Positions 27,987 to 37,836 of a stretch of DNA of 64,000 bases are shown here, piece by piece. This stretch comes from Bacteroidales bacterium. GTDB lineage: Bacteria; Bacteroidota; Bacteroidia; Bacteroidales; Muribaculaceae. How positions within the stretch are numbered: the first letter of the stretch is position 1; every line of letters starts with the position of its first letter. A model generated the notes under the pieces. That model worked only from the letters and a program-made list of their open reading frames with translations, did no database searches and was not told the DNA's origin. Position numbers and translations under genes: made by a program. Location: the NCBI GenBank assembly GCA_014800815.1, contig JAAVFI010000050.1:1-64000 (forward strand). The letters run 5' to 3'.

Positions 27987-30900
27987 ATGCAACAAAATCA
28001 ATCGCATCACAAATGCAAAAGGAGAAGGCTCTCCCTATCCTTCCTGCGGTGCTGTCTGATTCTTGTCTGTGTACTTGTTTTTTCAGGGCAAGGCATGGCG
28101 CAGGAGCCTACTGTCACCATAAAAACCCAGAATATTACGTTATCGAAAGCGCTTGATTTAATTCAGTCACAGACCGGCTATAACTTTGTGTACAACGAAG
28201 GCATAGGCAATCTCGACTCCGAAGTAAGTCTTAATGTTAGCAATGTGCCTGTGAGCGGAGCTCTCAAGCAACTTTTCGCCGGCAAGGGTATCAGTTTCGA
28301 AATCGAAGATAAGTATGTGATTTTGAAAAAGTCCGCCAAGGCTGCCGCTAAAGAGCCCGCTACCGTAAAAGGTGTGGTATTGGACGAAAACGGCGAGCCG
28401 CTTATCGGTGCTTCCGTTACAATCAAGGGCCACCAGCAGGGTGTGATTACCAACATCGACGGCGAGTATTCTATCATGGCTGCCAAGGGCGACGTCCTTT
28501 CGGTGAGCTACGTGGGCTATACTCCCAAGGATGTGCGTGTCAACTCATCCGAGCTCAATATCGTACTCGAAGAATCGAAGGCAGCGCTCAACGAACTGGT
28601 CGTAATCGGTTATGGTACAATGAAAAAGAAAGACCTCACCGGTGCTGTCAGCTCAATGAGCGGTACTACCGTTACCGACCGTAAGGTCACTTCGCTTTCG
28701 TCGGCACTCCAGGGTGCTATGGGCGGTGTGACAGTTACTCGTTCGGGCGGCGAACCCGGCGGATCTGCCGATATCAAAATCCGAGGTATCACTACAATCG
28801 GCGACAGCAACCCTCTGATTATCGTCGACGGTGTGCCTGCCGACAACATCAACGATATCAACCCACAGGACGTTGAAAGCATCACAGCCCTCAAGGATGC
28901 CGCTTCGGCTGCAATCTACGGCTCGCGTGCTGCCGCTGGTGTAATCCTCATCACCACAAAGCGTGCGAGCGACGGCAAAGTATCTATGTCGTACTCATAC
29001 GAATACGGCTACGAAAAGCCTACCACGCAGCCCGACTATGTAGACGCAAGCCGCTATATGGCTATGGTGAACGAGCTTCGCTGGAACGACGCCGGCAATG
29101 GTTCCGACCACTTCCCCGTGTATATTCCCGTGGTAATCGACGACTACGCATACCTCAACGAACGCGACCCCAACCGCTACCCCGACACCGACTGGCGCGG
29201 TATGCTTCTCAAGGGGCACGCCAACCGCCACTCTCACAATTTCCGCATCTCAGGCGGTACACAGCGTATCCGCACCAACGCCTCTATCGGCTACGATATG
29301 GCCGACGGCCTCTATGTAGACCGCGACTATTCGCGTCTTACCATACGAATGAACAACGATATCACTATCAACAAGTATCTCGCCGCAGCATTCGATGTCA
29401 ACGTGAAGCGCAGCGAATACAATACCCCGGTCTACGACCCCATGTATGCCGCATACACCATGCCGGCTATCTATCCCGCGCTGTGGGAAGACGGTCGCAT
29501 TGCCGACGGTAAATCGGGAGACAACCCCTATGCCTCTCTCAACTACGGCGGTAAGGCTACCGACAATTACAATCAGGTGGGCGGTAAGGCTGCAATCTAC
29601 GTAACACCGTTCGAAGGCCTCAAGATTTCGGCTATCATCTCTCCTATCTGGAACGAAAGCCGCGGCAAATCTTTCCGCAAACGCATCGAATATTTCTCTG
29701 CCGACGACCCCGATATCCTCATCGGCGCTATCAATGGTTTTGCCACTACAAAACTCACCGAATCGCGCGGCAACAGCTACAGCCTCACCAAGCAGTTCAT
29801 CGCCAACTACGACAATACTTTCGGCAAGAACTCGGTAAGCCTCATGGTGGGCTACGAAGACAATTCGTATAAGAACGAAGGCCTGTGGGCTGCACGCGAC
29901 CGCTTCGCCCTCACAGAGTATCCCTATCTCGACCGTGGCAACGCCGACTACCAGACCAACGGCGGCAACGCTTCGCACACTGCCTATCGCTCGGTATTCG
30001 GCCGTGCGATGTACAACTTCGACAGCCGCTATCTCGTGCAGGCCAACCTCCGTTGCGACCGCTCTTCTCGCTTCGACAAGAAATACCGCGCCGGTTACTT
30101 CCCATCGGTATCAGGTGGTTGGGTGCTCACCCGCGAACCCTGGATAGAGAAGCTCAATCTCAATCCCTACCTCACACAGTTCAAGGTACGTGCTTCTTAC
30201 GGTCTGCTCGGTAACGACCGCGTGGGCAACTATCCCTACCTGCCCCTGCTCAACTACACCGACGCACTCTTCTGGGAAGGCTCCAACGTGGTATCGTCTA
30301 CCACTGCCGCCCAGTGGTCGTATGCAATCCGCGACATCTCCTGGGAGACCACCAAGACCTTCGGCGTAGGTGTCGACCTTGCTTTCTTCAACAGCCGCCT
30401 CCAGCTTACCGGCGACTGGTACTACAAGATTACCAAGGACATGATTCTCGATATCGACATTCCCGACTACGTGGGCTATGACAATCCCTCGCAGAACACG
30501 GGTAAGATGAAGACCACCGGTTTTGAAATCGAGGCCCGCTGGAACGACAATATCGGCGACTTCCACTACAGCGTGGCTGCCAACCTCAGCGACTTCAAGT
30601 CGCGCATGGGTTATCTTGGCGGTAACCAGTTCCTCGGCGATCAGATCAAGATGATGGGCAGCTACTTCAACGAGTGGTACGGCTACCGCACCGACGGTAT
30701 CTTCCAGACTCAGGAAGAAATCGACAACTACCCCGTGATGAGCAGCAGCGTGCGTCCCGGCGATATCAAGTATCTCAAGGCCGACCCCGATGACACCACT
30801 CCCGTATCTCCCGACAAAGACCGCGTGCTCCTCGGCAATTCACAGCCCCGCTATCAGTACGGTGCCACAATCACCGCCGGCTGGAAGGGCTTCGACTTCA

Positions 30901-31334
30901 GCCTCACACTTCAGGGTGTAGGCCGTCAGCTCAAGAGAAAAGCCGCAACCATGGTTCAGCCTCTCCGCGACAACTTCGGCAATATCCCCATGCTCATCGA
31001 CGGCCGCTACTGGAGCAACTACAACACTCCCGAGCAGAACCTCCTCGCAGAGTATCCCCGCCTGACTTCGACACAGGCTTCGTACAACTACGCGATGTCG
31101 GACTTCTGGCTGTTCAACAGTCACTATTGCCGTCTGAAAAACATCTCTCTCGGCTACACTCTGCCCGCATGGATCACACAGAAGGCCTTCGTTCAGAGCC
31201 TGCGCTTCTACATCGCAGCCAACGACCTCTTCTGTATCACAAACTATCCCCGCGGCTGGGACTACGAGGGCTACGGTTCGACCGGCTACCCCATTACCAA
31301 ATCATTTATCTGTGGTGTAAACATTAACTTCTGA
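27987..31334 (+). CDS. SusC-family TonB-dependent outer membrane transporter with N-terminal STN domain
   Basis: STN-like 'ITLSKALDLIQSQTGYNFVYNE', CarboxypepD-like 'GVVLDENGEPLIGASVTIKG', 'LNELVVIGYGTMKKKDLTGAVSSM'. Confidence 0.95.
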   Translation: MQQNQSHHKCKRRRLSLSFLRCCLILVCVLVFSGQGMAQEPTVTIKTQNITLSKALDLIQSQTGYNFVYNEGIGNLDSEVSLNVSNVPVSGALKQLFAGKGISFEIEDKYVILKKSAKAAAKEPATVKGVVLDENGEPLIGASVTIKGHQQGVITNIDGEYSIMAAKGDVLSVSYVGYTPKDVRVNSSELNIVLEESKAALNELVVIGYGTMKKKDLTGAVSSMSGTTVTDRKVTSLSSALQGAMGGVTVTRSGGEPGGSADIKIRGITTIGDSNPLIIVDGVPADNINDINPQDVESITALKDAASAAIYGSRAAAGVILITTKRASDGKVSMSYSYEYGYEKPTTQPDYVDASRYMAMVNELRWNDAGNGSDHFPVYIPVVIDDYAYLNERDPNRYPDTDWRGMLLKGHANRHSHNFRISGGTQRIRTNASIGYDMADGLYVDRDYSRLTIRMNNDITINKYLAAAFDVNVKRSEYNTPVYDPMYAAYTMPAIYPALWEDGRIADGKSGDNPYASLNYGGKATDNYNQVGGKAAIYVTPFEGLKISAIISPIWNESRGKSFRKRIEYFSADDPDILIGAINGFATTKLTESRGNSYSLTKQFIANYDNTFGKNSVSLMVGYEDNSYKNEGLWAARDRFALTEYPYLDRGNADYQTNGGNASHTAYRSVFGRAMYNFDSRYLVQANLRCDRSSRFDKKYRAGYFPSVSGGWVLTREPWIEKLNLNPYLTQFKVRASYGLLGNDRVGNYPYLPLLNYTDALFWEGSNVVSSTTAAQWSYAIRDISWETTKTFGVGVDLAFFNSRLQLTGDWYYKITKDMILDIDIPDYVGYDNPSQNTGKMKTTGFEIEARWNDNIGDFHYSVAANLSDFKSRMGYLGGNQFLGDQIKMMGSYFNEWYGYRTDGIFQTQEEIDNYPVMSSSVRPGDIKYLKADPDDTTPVSPDKDRVLLGNSQPRYQYGATITAGWKGFDFSLTLQGVGRQLKRKAATMVQPLRDNFGNIPMLIDGRYWSNYNTPEQNLLAEYPRLTSTQASYNYAMSDFWLFNSHYCRLKNISLGYTLPAWITQKAFVQSLRFYIAANDLFCITNYPRGWDYEGYGSTGYPITKSFICGVNINF

Positions 31335-31339
31335 TACCT

Positions 31340-33046
31340 ATGAAGATTTTCTCTAAAATAATATATGCAGCTGCCGTGTCGCTCCTGTGCTCATGCGCCG
31401 ACCTCGACCTGCAGCCTCTCGATACCGGCTCGAGCGACTCCTGGTATAAGACCGAGGAGGAAGTCAAAGCCTCGATAAGCGGTCTGTACCGTACAGACTT
31501 CTTCGGTCTCGAAAACTTCCGCTGGAGCGACGACCACCAGTCGCGCGACCGCCTCAACGAAATGACCTCGGCCACTGTCAACGGCGAGACCTGGGATGTA
31601 ACCACCATGTGGCAGGTATGCTATAAGTCAATTGCCCGCTGCAATATTCTTCTCGAGAAGCTGCGCGACTACCGGTCAATCGGCATTTCCGAAGAGCGTG
31701 CCAATCTCTATCGCGCACAGGTACTCTTTGTACGTGCCACCCAGTACGGCCGCCTTACTTCGCACTTCGGCGACGTGGTGTGGGTCGACTCCGAAATCAC
31801 TATCGACGAGGCTTTCAAAATGGGCCGTACCGACCGTGCCGAAATCATGGAGCAGGTTTACGCCGACTTCGACGAAGCCGCAACATATCTGCCCAAGTCA
31901 TACGGAACTCAGCAGGAACTTGCCACCAAGGCTGCCGCCTACGGTCTCAAGGCCCGCTACGCCCTCTACAACGAAGACTGGGAAATCGCGGCCAAGGCTG
32001 CCAAAGATTGTATGGATTTAGGCTCGCACCAGCTCTATCCCGACTTCGAAAGACTGTTCTTATCGTCGACACACCATGCCTGTGAGAATATACTCTCGTG
32101 GCCCACATCTCTCGAACTTAACATCTACGGCGACAGCGAAGGCAATGTTATGGGCTTCATTCCCCGTTGCCGCGGCGGCTATGCATCAGAGTATCCCTCT
32201 TGGGACCTCTTCGCAAGCTTCCTCTGCACCGACGGTCTGCCTATCGACGAATCTCCTCTCTTCGATCCCCAGCACCCGTTCAAGAACCGCGACCCGCGCT
32301 GTGCCGCCACTATCGTTGAATTCGGCACCGAACATTGCGGCGTGATCTACGACCCCGATCCTACCGCAACTCAAGTCTACAGCTCTGTAGCCGGTCAGCT
32401 TGTGACCAACCTCGACTGCAAGGCGGGCAGCCAGTATGCCTCCTACAACGGCCTTCTCCGTAAGAAAGGTATTGATGAGTCCTGGATAAACGACGGATCG
32501 TTCAAAGTGGCGTTCGACATCGTATTCCTCCGCTATGCCGAAGTGCTCCTCACCTATGCCGAGGCCAAAATCGAGGCCGGCGATATTGATAAGAGCGTGC
32601 TCGACGCTATCAACATGGTGCGTGCCCGTGCATACAAGGTAAGCAACACCAATACCTCCGCTTACCCCGCAGTCAAGACTACCGACCGCGACCAACTCCG
32701 CACTATCGTCCGCACCGAGCGCCGCATGGAGTTTGCCTACGAAGGCCTCCGTCGCATGGACCTCATCCGCTGGCGCATAGCCGAAAAAGTACTCAACGTG
32801 CCCGACTACGGTCTGCTCGATAAAGATGCTCTCACCTCCAAGCTGATTGATAAAAATCTCTGGTTCTGGCCCATGGCTCCCGAAATCGACGAAAACGGCT
32901 GTGCCGACTTCTCTGCACTCTACGATCAGGGATACTGCAAGATCATCACACGCCGCCAGTTCGATGCTTCGAAGAACTACCTGTGGCCTATACCCTCGCA
33001 GGAAGTAATTACCAACCCATACCTCGGACAAAATGACAACTACTAA
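31340..33046 (+). CDS. SusD/RagB-family outer membrane lipoprotein
   Basis: Lipobox 'SLLCSCADLDL', 'LRTIVRTERRMEFAYEGLRRMDLIRWRIAEKVL'. Confidence 0.95.
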   Translation: MKIFSKIIYAAAVSLLCSCADLDLQPLDTGSSDSWYKTEEEVKASISGLYRTDFFGLENFRWSDDHQSRDRLNEMTSATVNGETWDVTTMWQVCYKSIARCNILLEKLRDYRSIGISEERANLYRAQVLFVRATQYGRLTSHFGDVVWVDSEITIDEAFKMGRTDRAEIMEQVYADFDEAATYLPKSYGTQQELATKAAAYGLKARYALYNEDWEIAAKAAKDCMDLGSHQLYPDFERLFLSSTHHACENILSWPTSLELNIYGDSEGNVMGFIPRCRGGYASEYPSWDLFASFLCTDGLPIDESPLFDPQHPFKNRDPRCAATIVEFGTEHCGVIYDPDPTATQVYSSVAGQLVTNLDCKAGSQYASYNGLLRKKGIDESWINDGSFKVAFDIVFLRYAEVLLTYAEAKIEAGDIDKSVLDAINMVRARAYKVSNTNTSAYPAVKTTDRDQLRTIVRTERRMEFAYEGLRRMDLIRWRIAEKVLNVPDYGLLDKDALTSKLIDKNLWFWPMAPEIDENGCADFSALYDQGYCKIITRRQFDASKNYLWPIPSQEVITNPYLGQNDNY

Positions 33047-33059
33047 AATCATCGACCAC

Positions 33060-34577
33060 ATGAATATCATTGCAAAATTCACACTGATTTCTTTTGCCGC
33101 GATTTCGCCCTTCGTTGTATCGGCCTGCGGTGAAGAATATCTGACATACAATCATACTCCGGGCGAGGCTCTCGTGCCCGACGAACCCGAGCCCGAACCC
33201 GAAATGCCCGACGTGATGACCGTGGGCACTTACAAACTCCTCACCGATAAGCCCGCTCAGGTAATCGAAGGTCTCGGCTTCGAGATTCAGAACGAAATGA
33301 CAGCTGCGCCCGACATCGAGAAGCCCTCCAAATACTACGGCGTGCCCCTCGACCTCGTGCCCTCGGAGCGCAAGCGTCTTGCCGAGGAAATGCTTAAAGG
33401 TTTCCGCTACATGCGTCTCGGTATGGGCGTATGGTATCAGGGTCTGACTCCCGACCGCAAAAACTTCGTAGAGCGCATTCCCGGTCAGAACGAAGCCCTC
33501 GTACAGCTCATGAAGGACGCCGGTGTGGAAGGTATCTCGCTCGAATACTGGTCGCCCGCTCCCTACTGGAAGTCGAACGGCAGCATCAACGACGGTACCC
33601 TCAAAAGTTTCGACGACGAATTCATCAATGAGTTTACCGATGCCCTCATGGAAGACATCAAGTATCTCAAGAGCAACGGCTTCAACATATCTACATGGGG
33701 TCTTCAGAACGAATCTCAGTATGAGTCTGTAGGCTACGCTCACTGCCACTATACTCCCGACCAGCTCGTAAAGGTATTCGGTGTAGCGGCTCCCAAAGTA
33801 CGTGCTCTCGACCCTAATATCGAAATTATCTATGACACCAACAGCGGTAATAACGGCGAGTACGGCGAAAAGCTCTGGAAAGAAAATCCCCAGCTCCTTC
33901 CCTACGTAGACGCTTGGGTATATCACCGCATAGGCGATGATGCCGACTTCGTGATGGACCGCTGCGAAAACTATAAGGAAAACAACCAGGGCAAGCCCAT
34001 CTATCAGAACGAATACGAGTATTTCAACGATCAGATGCCTACCCACACCTATGAGTGGTTTATGGTGAACACCGCCCAGTCGATTATGAACTGGATGACT
34101 TTCGTAAACTCTCCCAAATGGTACTGGCTGCACGCTCTTAAGGCTGTAGACGACCATGTGGACCGCGACGGCTTCGGCCTCGGTATCTGGCGCCCCAGCT
34201 ATGCCAACGACAGCCACGACTATCCCACCCTCAAGCACGGCCACTTCACTTTCAACTGGCAGAACTTCAACGGCATCGCAGGCTTCCTCAAGTACATGCC
34301 CTGGAACTCCCGCCGCTACGAGGTGCAGGAAGACAATGCTACTCACAACAACCGTATTATGGCCTGGAAAACTCCCGAAGGCAAATTCGTGATCGCTCTG
34401 ACCAACCGCTCCGACGAGTGGTATGAGTTCAACGTCGACCTCGACAAGAATATGAAGCTCACCGGTCACCGCTACAACAAGAACGGTATCGACCAAGACC
34501 TCGGCACCTCCGACGGCAGCGCGACTCTTTCGGCTAAAGTCCGTCCCTGGAGCATTGAATTCTGGGTAGAAGATTAA
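33060..34577 (+). CDS. GH30-like secreted glycoside hydrolase
   Basis: 'IEGLGFEIQNEMT', 'ISLEYWSPAPYWKSNGS', 'ISTWGLQNESQY', 'PIYQNEYEYF', C-terminal beta domain. Confidence 0.75.
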   Translation: MNIIAKFTLISFAAISPFVVSACGEEYLTYNHTPGEALVPDEPEPEPEMPDVMTVGTYKLLTDKPAQVIEGLGFEIQNEMTAAPDIEKPSKYYGVPLDLVPSERKRLAEEMLKGFRYMRLGMGVWYQGLTPDRKNFVERIPGQNEALVQLMKDAGVEGISLEYWSPAPYWKSNGSINDGTLKSFDDEFINEFTDALMEDIKYLKSNGFNISTWGLQNESQYESVGYAHCHYTPDQLVKVFGVAAPKVRALDPNIEIIYDTNSGNNGEYGEKLWKENPQLLPYVDAWVYHRIGDDADFVMDRCENYKENNQGKPIYQNEYEYFNDQMPTHTYEWFMVNTAQSIMNWMTFVNSPKWYWLHALKAVDDHVDRDGFGLGIWRPSYANDSHDYPTLKHGHFTFNWQNFNGIAGFLKYMPWNSRRYEVQEDNATHNNRIMAWKTPEGKFVIALTNRSDEWYEFNVDLDKNMKLTGHRYNKNGIDQDLGTSDGSATLSAKVRPWSIEFWVED

Positions 34578-34614
34578 TATAAAAAATAAGGTAATAAGAT
34601 AGTTTAGGTGCAAA

Positions 34615-34646
34615 GGGCGAGGAGAGGAATGTCCTCGCCCTTTTTT
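34615..34646 (+). terminator. Intrinsic terminator/attenuator inside the PUL
   Basis: gggcgagga(34615-34623)/tcctcgccc(34632-34640) followed by TTTTTT. Confidence 0.85.
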
Positions 34647-34664
34647 AAAAACTCCCGCAAAGAT

Positions 34665-37106
34665 ATGAACACATCTCTAAAATGCATATTTGCCGCCTCG
34701 GTGCTTTTTGCCTCTTGTGGTGTAAAGAACGTGGTACCGGCAGAGACCACCGATAAACCGAATTTCGGCGGTATCTACCCGCATCTGGCTTACTACAACG
34801 AGGAAGGCGAGTGCGGCACAGGAGCGGTAGTGCCCTGGCAAGGAAAACTCTGGGTGATAACCTACGGTCCGCACCTTCCCTTCGGCTCGAGCGACAAACT
34901 CTATGAGATAGACGATACCCTCGGCGTGATTGTGCGCCCCGAGAGTATAGGCGGTACGCCCGCCGACCGAATGATACACCGCGAGAGCGGACAGCTTATC
35001 ATCGGGCCGTACTTCATCGACAGCCTCTGCAATGTCAGAGCATTGTCGTATGCCGATGCACAGGGCCGCTACACCGGCGTGTGCCGACATCTCACCGACC
35101 CCGCCAACAAGGTGTACATCGCCACTATGGAGGAAGGTTTCTACGAAGTGGACGTAAACACTCTCGAGCATAAAGAGCTTTACCCCGACGCCAACGGCGG
35201 CAGCCACGACGACACGGGCGTAAATCCCGAGAACGAGCTCCTGCCCGGTGCTCACGGCAAGGGCCTCTACAGCGGACAAGGCGTTATGGTCTTCTCCAAC
35301 AATGGCGAAGCCGTGCCCGAAGCTCTTGAAAAATTCAACATCCCCTCAGGCTGTCTCGCCGAGTGGGACGGTAAGGACTGGACCGTAGTACGCCGCAATC
35401 AGTTTACCGAAGTTACCGGCCCCGGCGGTATCTACGGCAGCGATGTAGACGCACCCATTTATGCCCTCGGCTGGGACCATAAGTCGGTGATTCTCGCCAT
35501 GCGCGACGGCGGCAAGTGGAATTTCTACCGTCTGCCCAAGGCAAGCAACTCCTACGACGGCGCCCACGGCTGGAATACCGAGTGGCCGCGCATCAGAGAA
35601 GTCGGTACTGCCGATAAACCCATGAAACTTATGACTATGCACGGTATGTTCTGGGAATTCCCGCAGGAATTCGATGCTGAGCATACCGCAGGCATCCGTC
35701 CTCTCTCGGCATATCTAAAGGTGATCGGCGACTTCACCCGTTGGAACGACAATATCGTATTCGGCTGTGACGACTCGGCCAAGAAGGAATTCCTCAACAC
35801 CCGCCGTATCAAAGGCAACATCGCCGGCCCCGGACAGAGCAACTCGAATCTGTGGTTCGTAGGCGAAGAGCGCCTCACCAACCTTGGCCCGACAAATGCT
35901 ACAGGCGCCGTATGGTTCGATGAACATGTAGATGCAAATACACCGAGCGAACCCATGCTCTTCGGCAGCTGGCCCAAGCGCTGCGCATGGCTCAAGAACA
36001 ACGGCCCCGAAGCCGTGACCCTCACCTTCGAGGTAAGCGACGGCATCGGCAAGTGGTCGAAACTCAAGAGTGTAAAACTCGGCGCCAAGTCGTCGTCCTT
36101 CGTACCCTTCGACGCCAGTGACAAGGGGCAGTGGATACGCCTCAGCTCCGACAAGGCTACCGATGCAAGCGCCGTATTCTCATTCTCGGCCGACGACAAG
36201 CGCGGTACCGAACCCGGCAAAATCTTCAAGGGTCTCACTCCCGTAGAAAGCGCTCCCGCGTCCTCAGGTCTGCTTTATTGCCTCGGCGAGAATGCCCGCC
36301 GGTTAGGTATCGCCTCCAACGCGGGCTACTATGAGCTCGACGGCAATATGAATCTCGTGCCCGTCGACAGCGCCGCCATTGCCGACTTCATCAAGTCGAA
36401 TATGGCTATTTCGAGCGAAGGTATGGAGATTACCGACGGCTCTGTGCTCATTGTCGACGATAAGGGACGCCGCTGGCGTCTGCCCCTCGGCGCTGACGAG
36501 TTCACGGCTCTTACCAACGACCGCAAGCTGCGTGTATGCCGCGAGGTATCGACTGAGCGCGACCTCCTCAACTGCCACGGCACATTCTACGAACTCCCCG
36601 CCGAAAATGCCGATGGTTTTGCGAAGATTCGTCCTATATCCTCGCACAAGTTCCGCATCAACGACTATGGTTCATACCGGGGTATGCTGGTGATGACAGG
36701 TATTTCGGCCGACGGTGCCGACAACAATCGTGTCGTTACTTCGAGCGACGGCAAGCTCCGGCTCTGGTGCGGTGCTATCGACGATCTCTGGCAGCTGGGC
36801 AAACCTGTAGGCCACGGCGGTCCGTGGGTCGACGAATCGGTTAAAGCCAACGAATATTCCGACCCATATCTCATCGGCTTCTACGATAAGCGCGTGCTCA
36901 ATATCTCGCACAAATCGCCCAAAGTGGTCAAGTTTACCGTCGAGGTAGATCCTTCGGGCGACGGCAACTGGAATCACTATGCCGACTTCGAGGTAAAACC
37001 CGGCGATTCGTTCTTCCACTCCTTCCCCGATGCCTTCCAGGGTCGTTGGATTCGCTTCAAGACCGACACTCCCTGCGTGGCCACAACTTGGTTGGAGTAT
37101 AAATAA
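34665..37106 (+). CDS. Large lipoprotein of unknown function in PUL
   Basis: Start at MNTSLKCIFAASVLFASCG (lipobox). The upstream GTG extension of the ORF lies over the terminator. Confidence 0.75.
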   Translation: MNTSLKCIFAASVLFASCGVKNVVPAETTDKPNFGGIYPHLAYYNEEGECGTGAVVPWQGKLWVITYGPHLPFGSSDKLYEIDDTLGVIVRPESIGGTPADRMIHRESGQLIIGPYFIDSLCNVRALSYADAQGRYTGVCRHLTDPANKVYIATMEEGFYEVDVNTLEHKELYPDANGGSHDDTGVNPENELLPGAHGKGLYSGQGVMVFSNNGEAVPEALEKFNIPSGCLAEWDGKDWTVVRRNQFTEVTGPGGIYGSDVDAPIYALGWDHKSVILAMRDGGKWNFYRLPKASNSYDGAHGWNTEWPRIREVGTADKPMKLMTMHGMFWEFPQEFDAEHTAGIRPLSAYLKVIGDFTRWNDNIVFGCDDSAKKEFLNTRRIKGNIAGPGQSNSNLWFVGEERLTNLGPTNATGAVWFDEHVDANTPSEPMLFGSWPKRCAWLKNNGPEAVTLTFEVSDGIGKWSKLKSVKLGAKSSSFVPFDASDKGQWIRLSSDKATDASAVFSFSADDKRGTEPGKIFKGLTPVESAPASSGLLYCLGENARRLGIASNAGYYELDGNMNLVPVDSAAIADFIKSNMAISSEGMEITDGSVLIVDDKGRRWRLPLGADEFTALTNDRKLRVCREVSTERDLLNCHGTFYELPAENADGFAKIRPISSHKFRINDYGSYRGMLVMTGISADGADNNRVVTSSDGKLRLWCGAIDDLWQLGKPVGHGGPWVDESVKANEYSDPYLIGFYDKRVLNISHKSPKVVKFTVEVDPSGDGNWNHYADFEVKPGDSFFHSFPDAFQGRWIRFKTDTPCVATTWLEYK

Positions 37107-37146
37107 GTAAGTCTTGTAATATAAAATAATTTTCATGACTTACTTA
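37104..37146. repeat. Short (internally deleted) copy D of the TAAGTAAGTC repeat family
   Basis: taagtaagtcttgtaatataaaataattttcatgacttactta. Both termini match element B, and the interior is missing. Confidence 0.8.
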
Positions 37147-37159
37147 ATTAGAAATGCTA

Positions 37160-37197
37160 ATGTGTGTTTTTAATAGTTAATCGCCCTATATATACAT
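37160..37197 (+). promoter_or_regulatory. Predicted ECF-type promoter P4
   Basis: ATGTGTGTT-N12-TCGCCCTATATATACAT. Confidence 0.72.
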
Positions 37198-37235
37198 CCG
37201 ATTAAGACAATTACTGAACTCTTAAATTATAATTC

Positions 37236-37748
37236 ATGAGAAAAAATATTTTTGCTTTGTTCCTGGGATGTGTCTTCGCCTTCTCAGCAGCGGCCAATAC
37301 CGACATCGACAGCGATATTACCGACTGGTCGTATGTAGAAAACGGAACAATCTACACCAACGTAAAAGTTGAAAATGCCGCAGGTGTGATTATCACAACT
37401 CCCGGCAGTGAGGCTCCCGTAGCGCTTGCCAATGGTATCAACACCATCAAGGTACCCGTTGCCGAACCCACTTTCGAAATAAGAGCGGCCGAAGACTACA
37501 TCCTTACAGTGAAAATCGGAGACAAAACTTATTCTACCGAAGACGCTCCCGTGACTGTCGACTGCACCAAGCCCGCACCGATCTATATCACGACTACTCT
37601 TCCCACAGGCTCAAGCGTACTCAACGTGAGCGAAGAAGCTACCGAAGCAAAATACTTCGACCTCACCGGCGCTCCCGTTCAGCAGCCCGAACACGGCAAA
37701 ATTTATATCAAAGTAACCGCCACAAAAGCTACCAAAGTAATATTCTAA
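37236..37748 (+). CDS. Small secreted protein of unknown function
   Basis: 170 aa, signal peptide, first gene after P4. Confidence 0.75.
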   Translation: MRKNIFALFLGCVFAFSAAANTDIDSDITDWSYVENGTIYTNVKVENAAGVIITTPGSEAPVALANGINTIKVPVAEPTFEIRAAEDYILTVKIGDKTYSTEDAPVTVDCTKPAPIYITTTLPTGSSVLNVSEEATEAKYFDLTGAPVQQPEHGKIYIKVTATKATKVIF

Positions 37749-37754
37749 TATCGC

Positions 37755-37798
37755 AAGGGCTGTCATACATCAGGTTTAATAGTTGTATGACGGCCCTT
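37755..37798 (+). terminator. Hairpin terminator/attenuator
   Basis: aagggctgtcatac(37755-37768)/gtatgacggccctt(37785-37798). Confidence 0.7.
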
Positions 37799-37836
37799 GA
37801 TGTATCCTGTATTTTGGCTTGAATTTCAGTACAAAA

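Noticed and set aside
33009-34613. 534-aa minus-strand ORF opposite GH30
   Set aside because: Antisense codon-bias artefact over a GH30-like gene.
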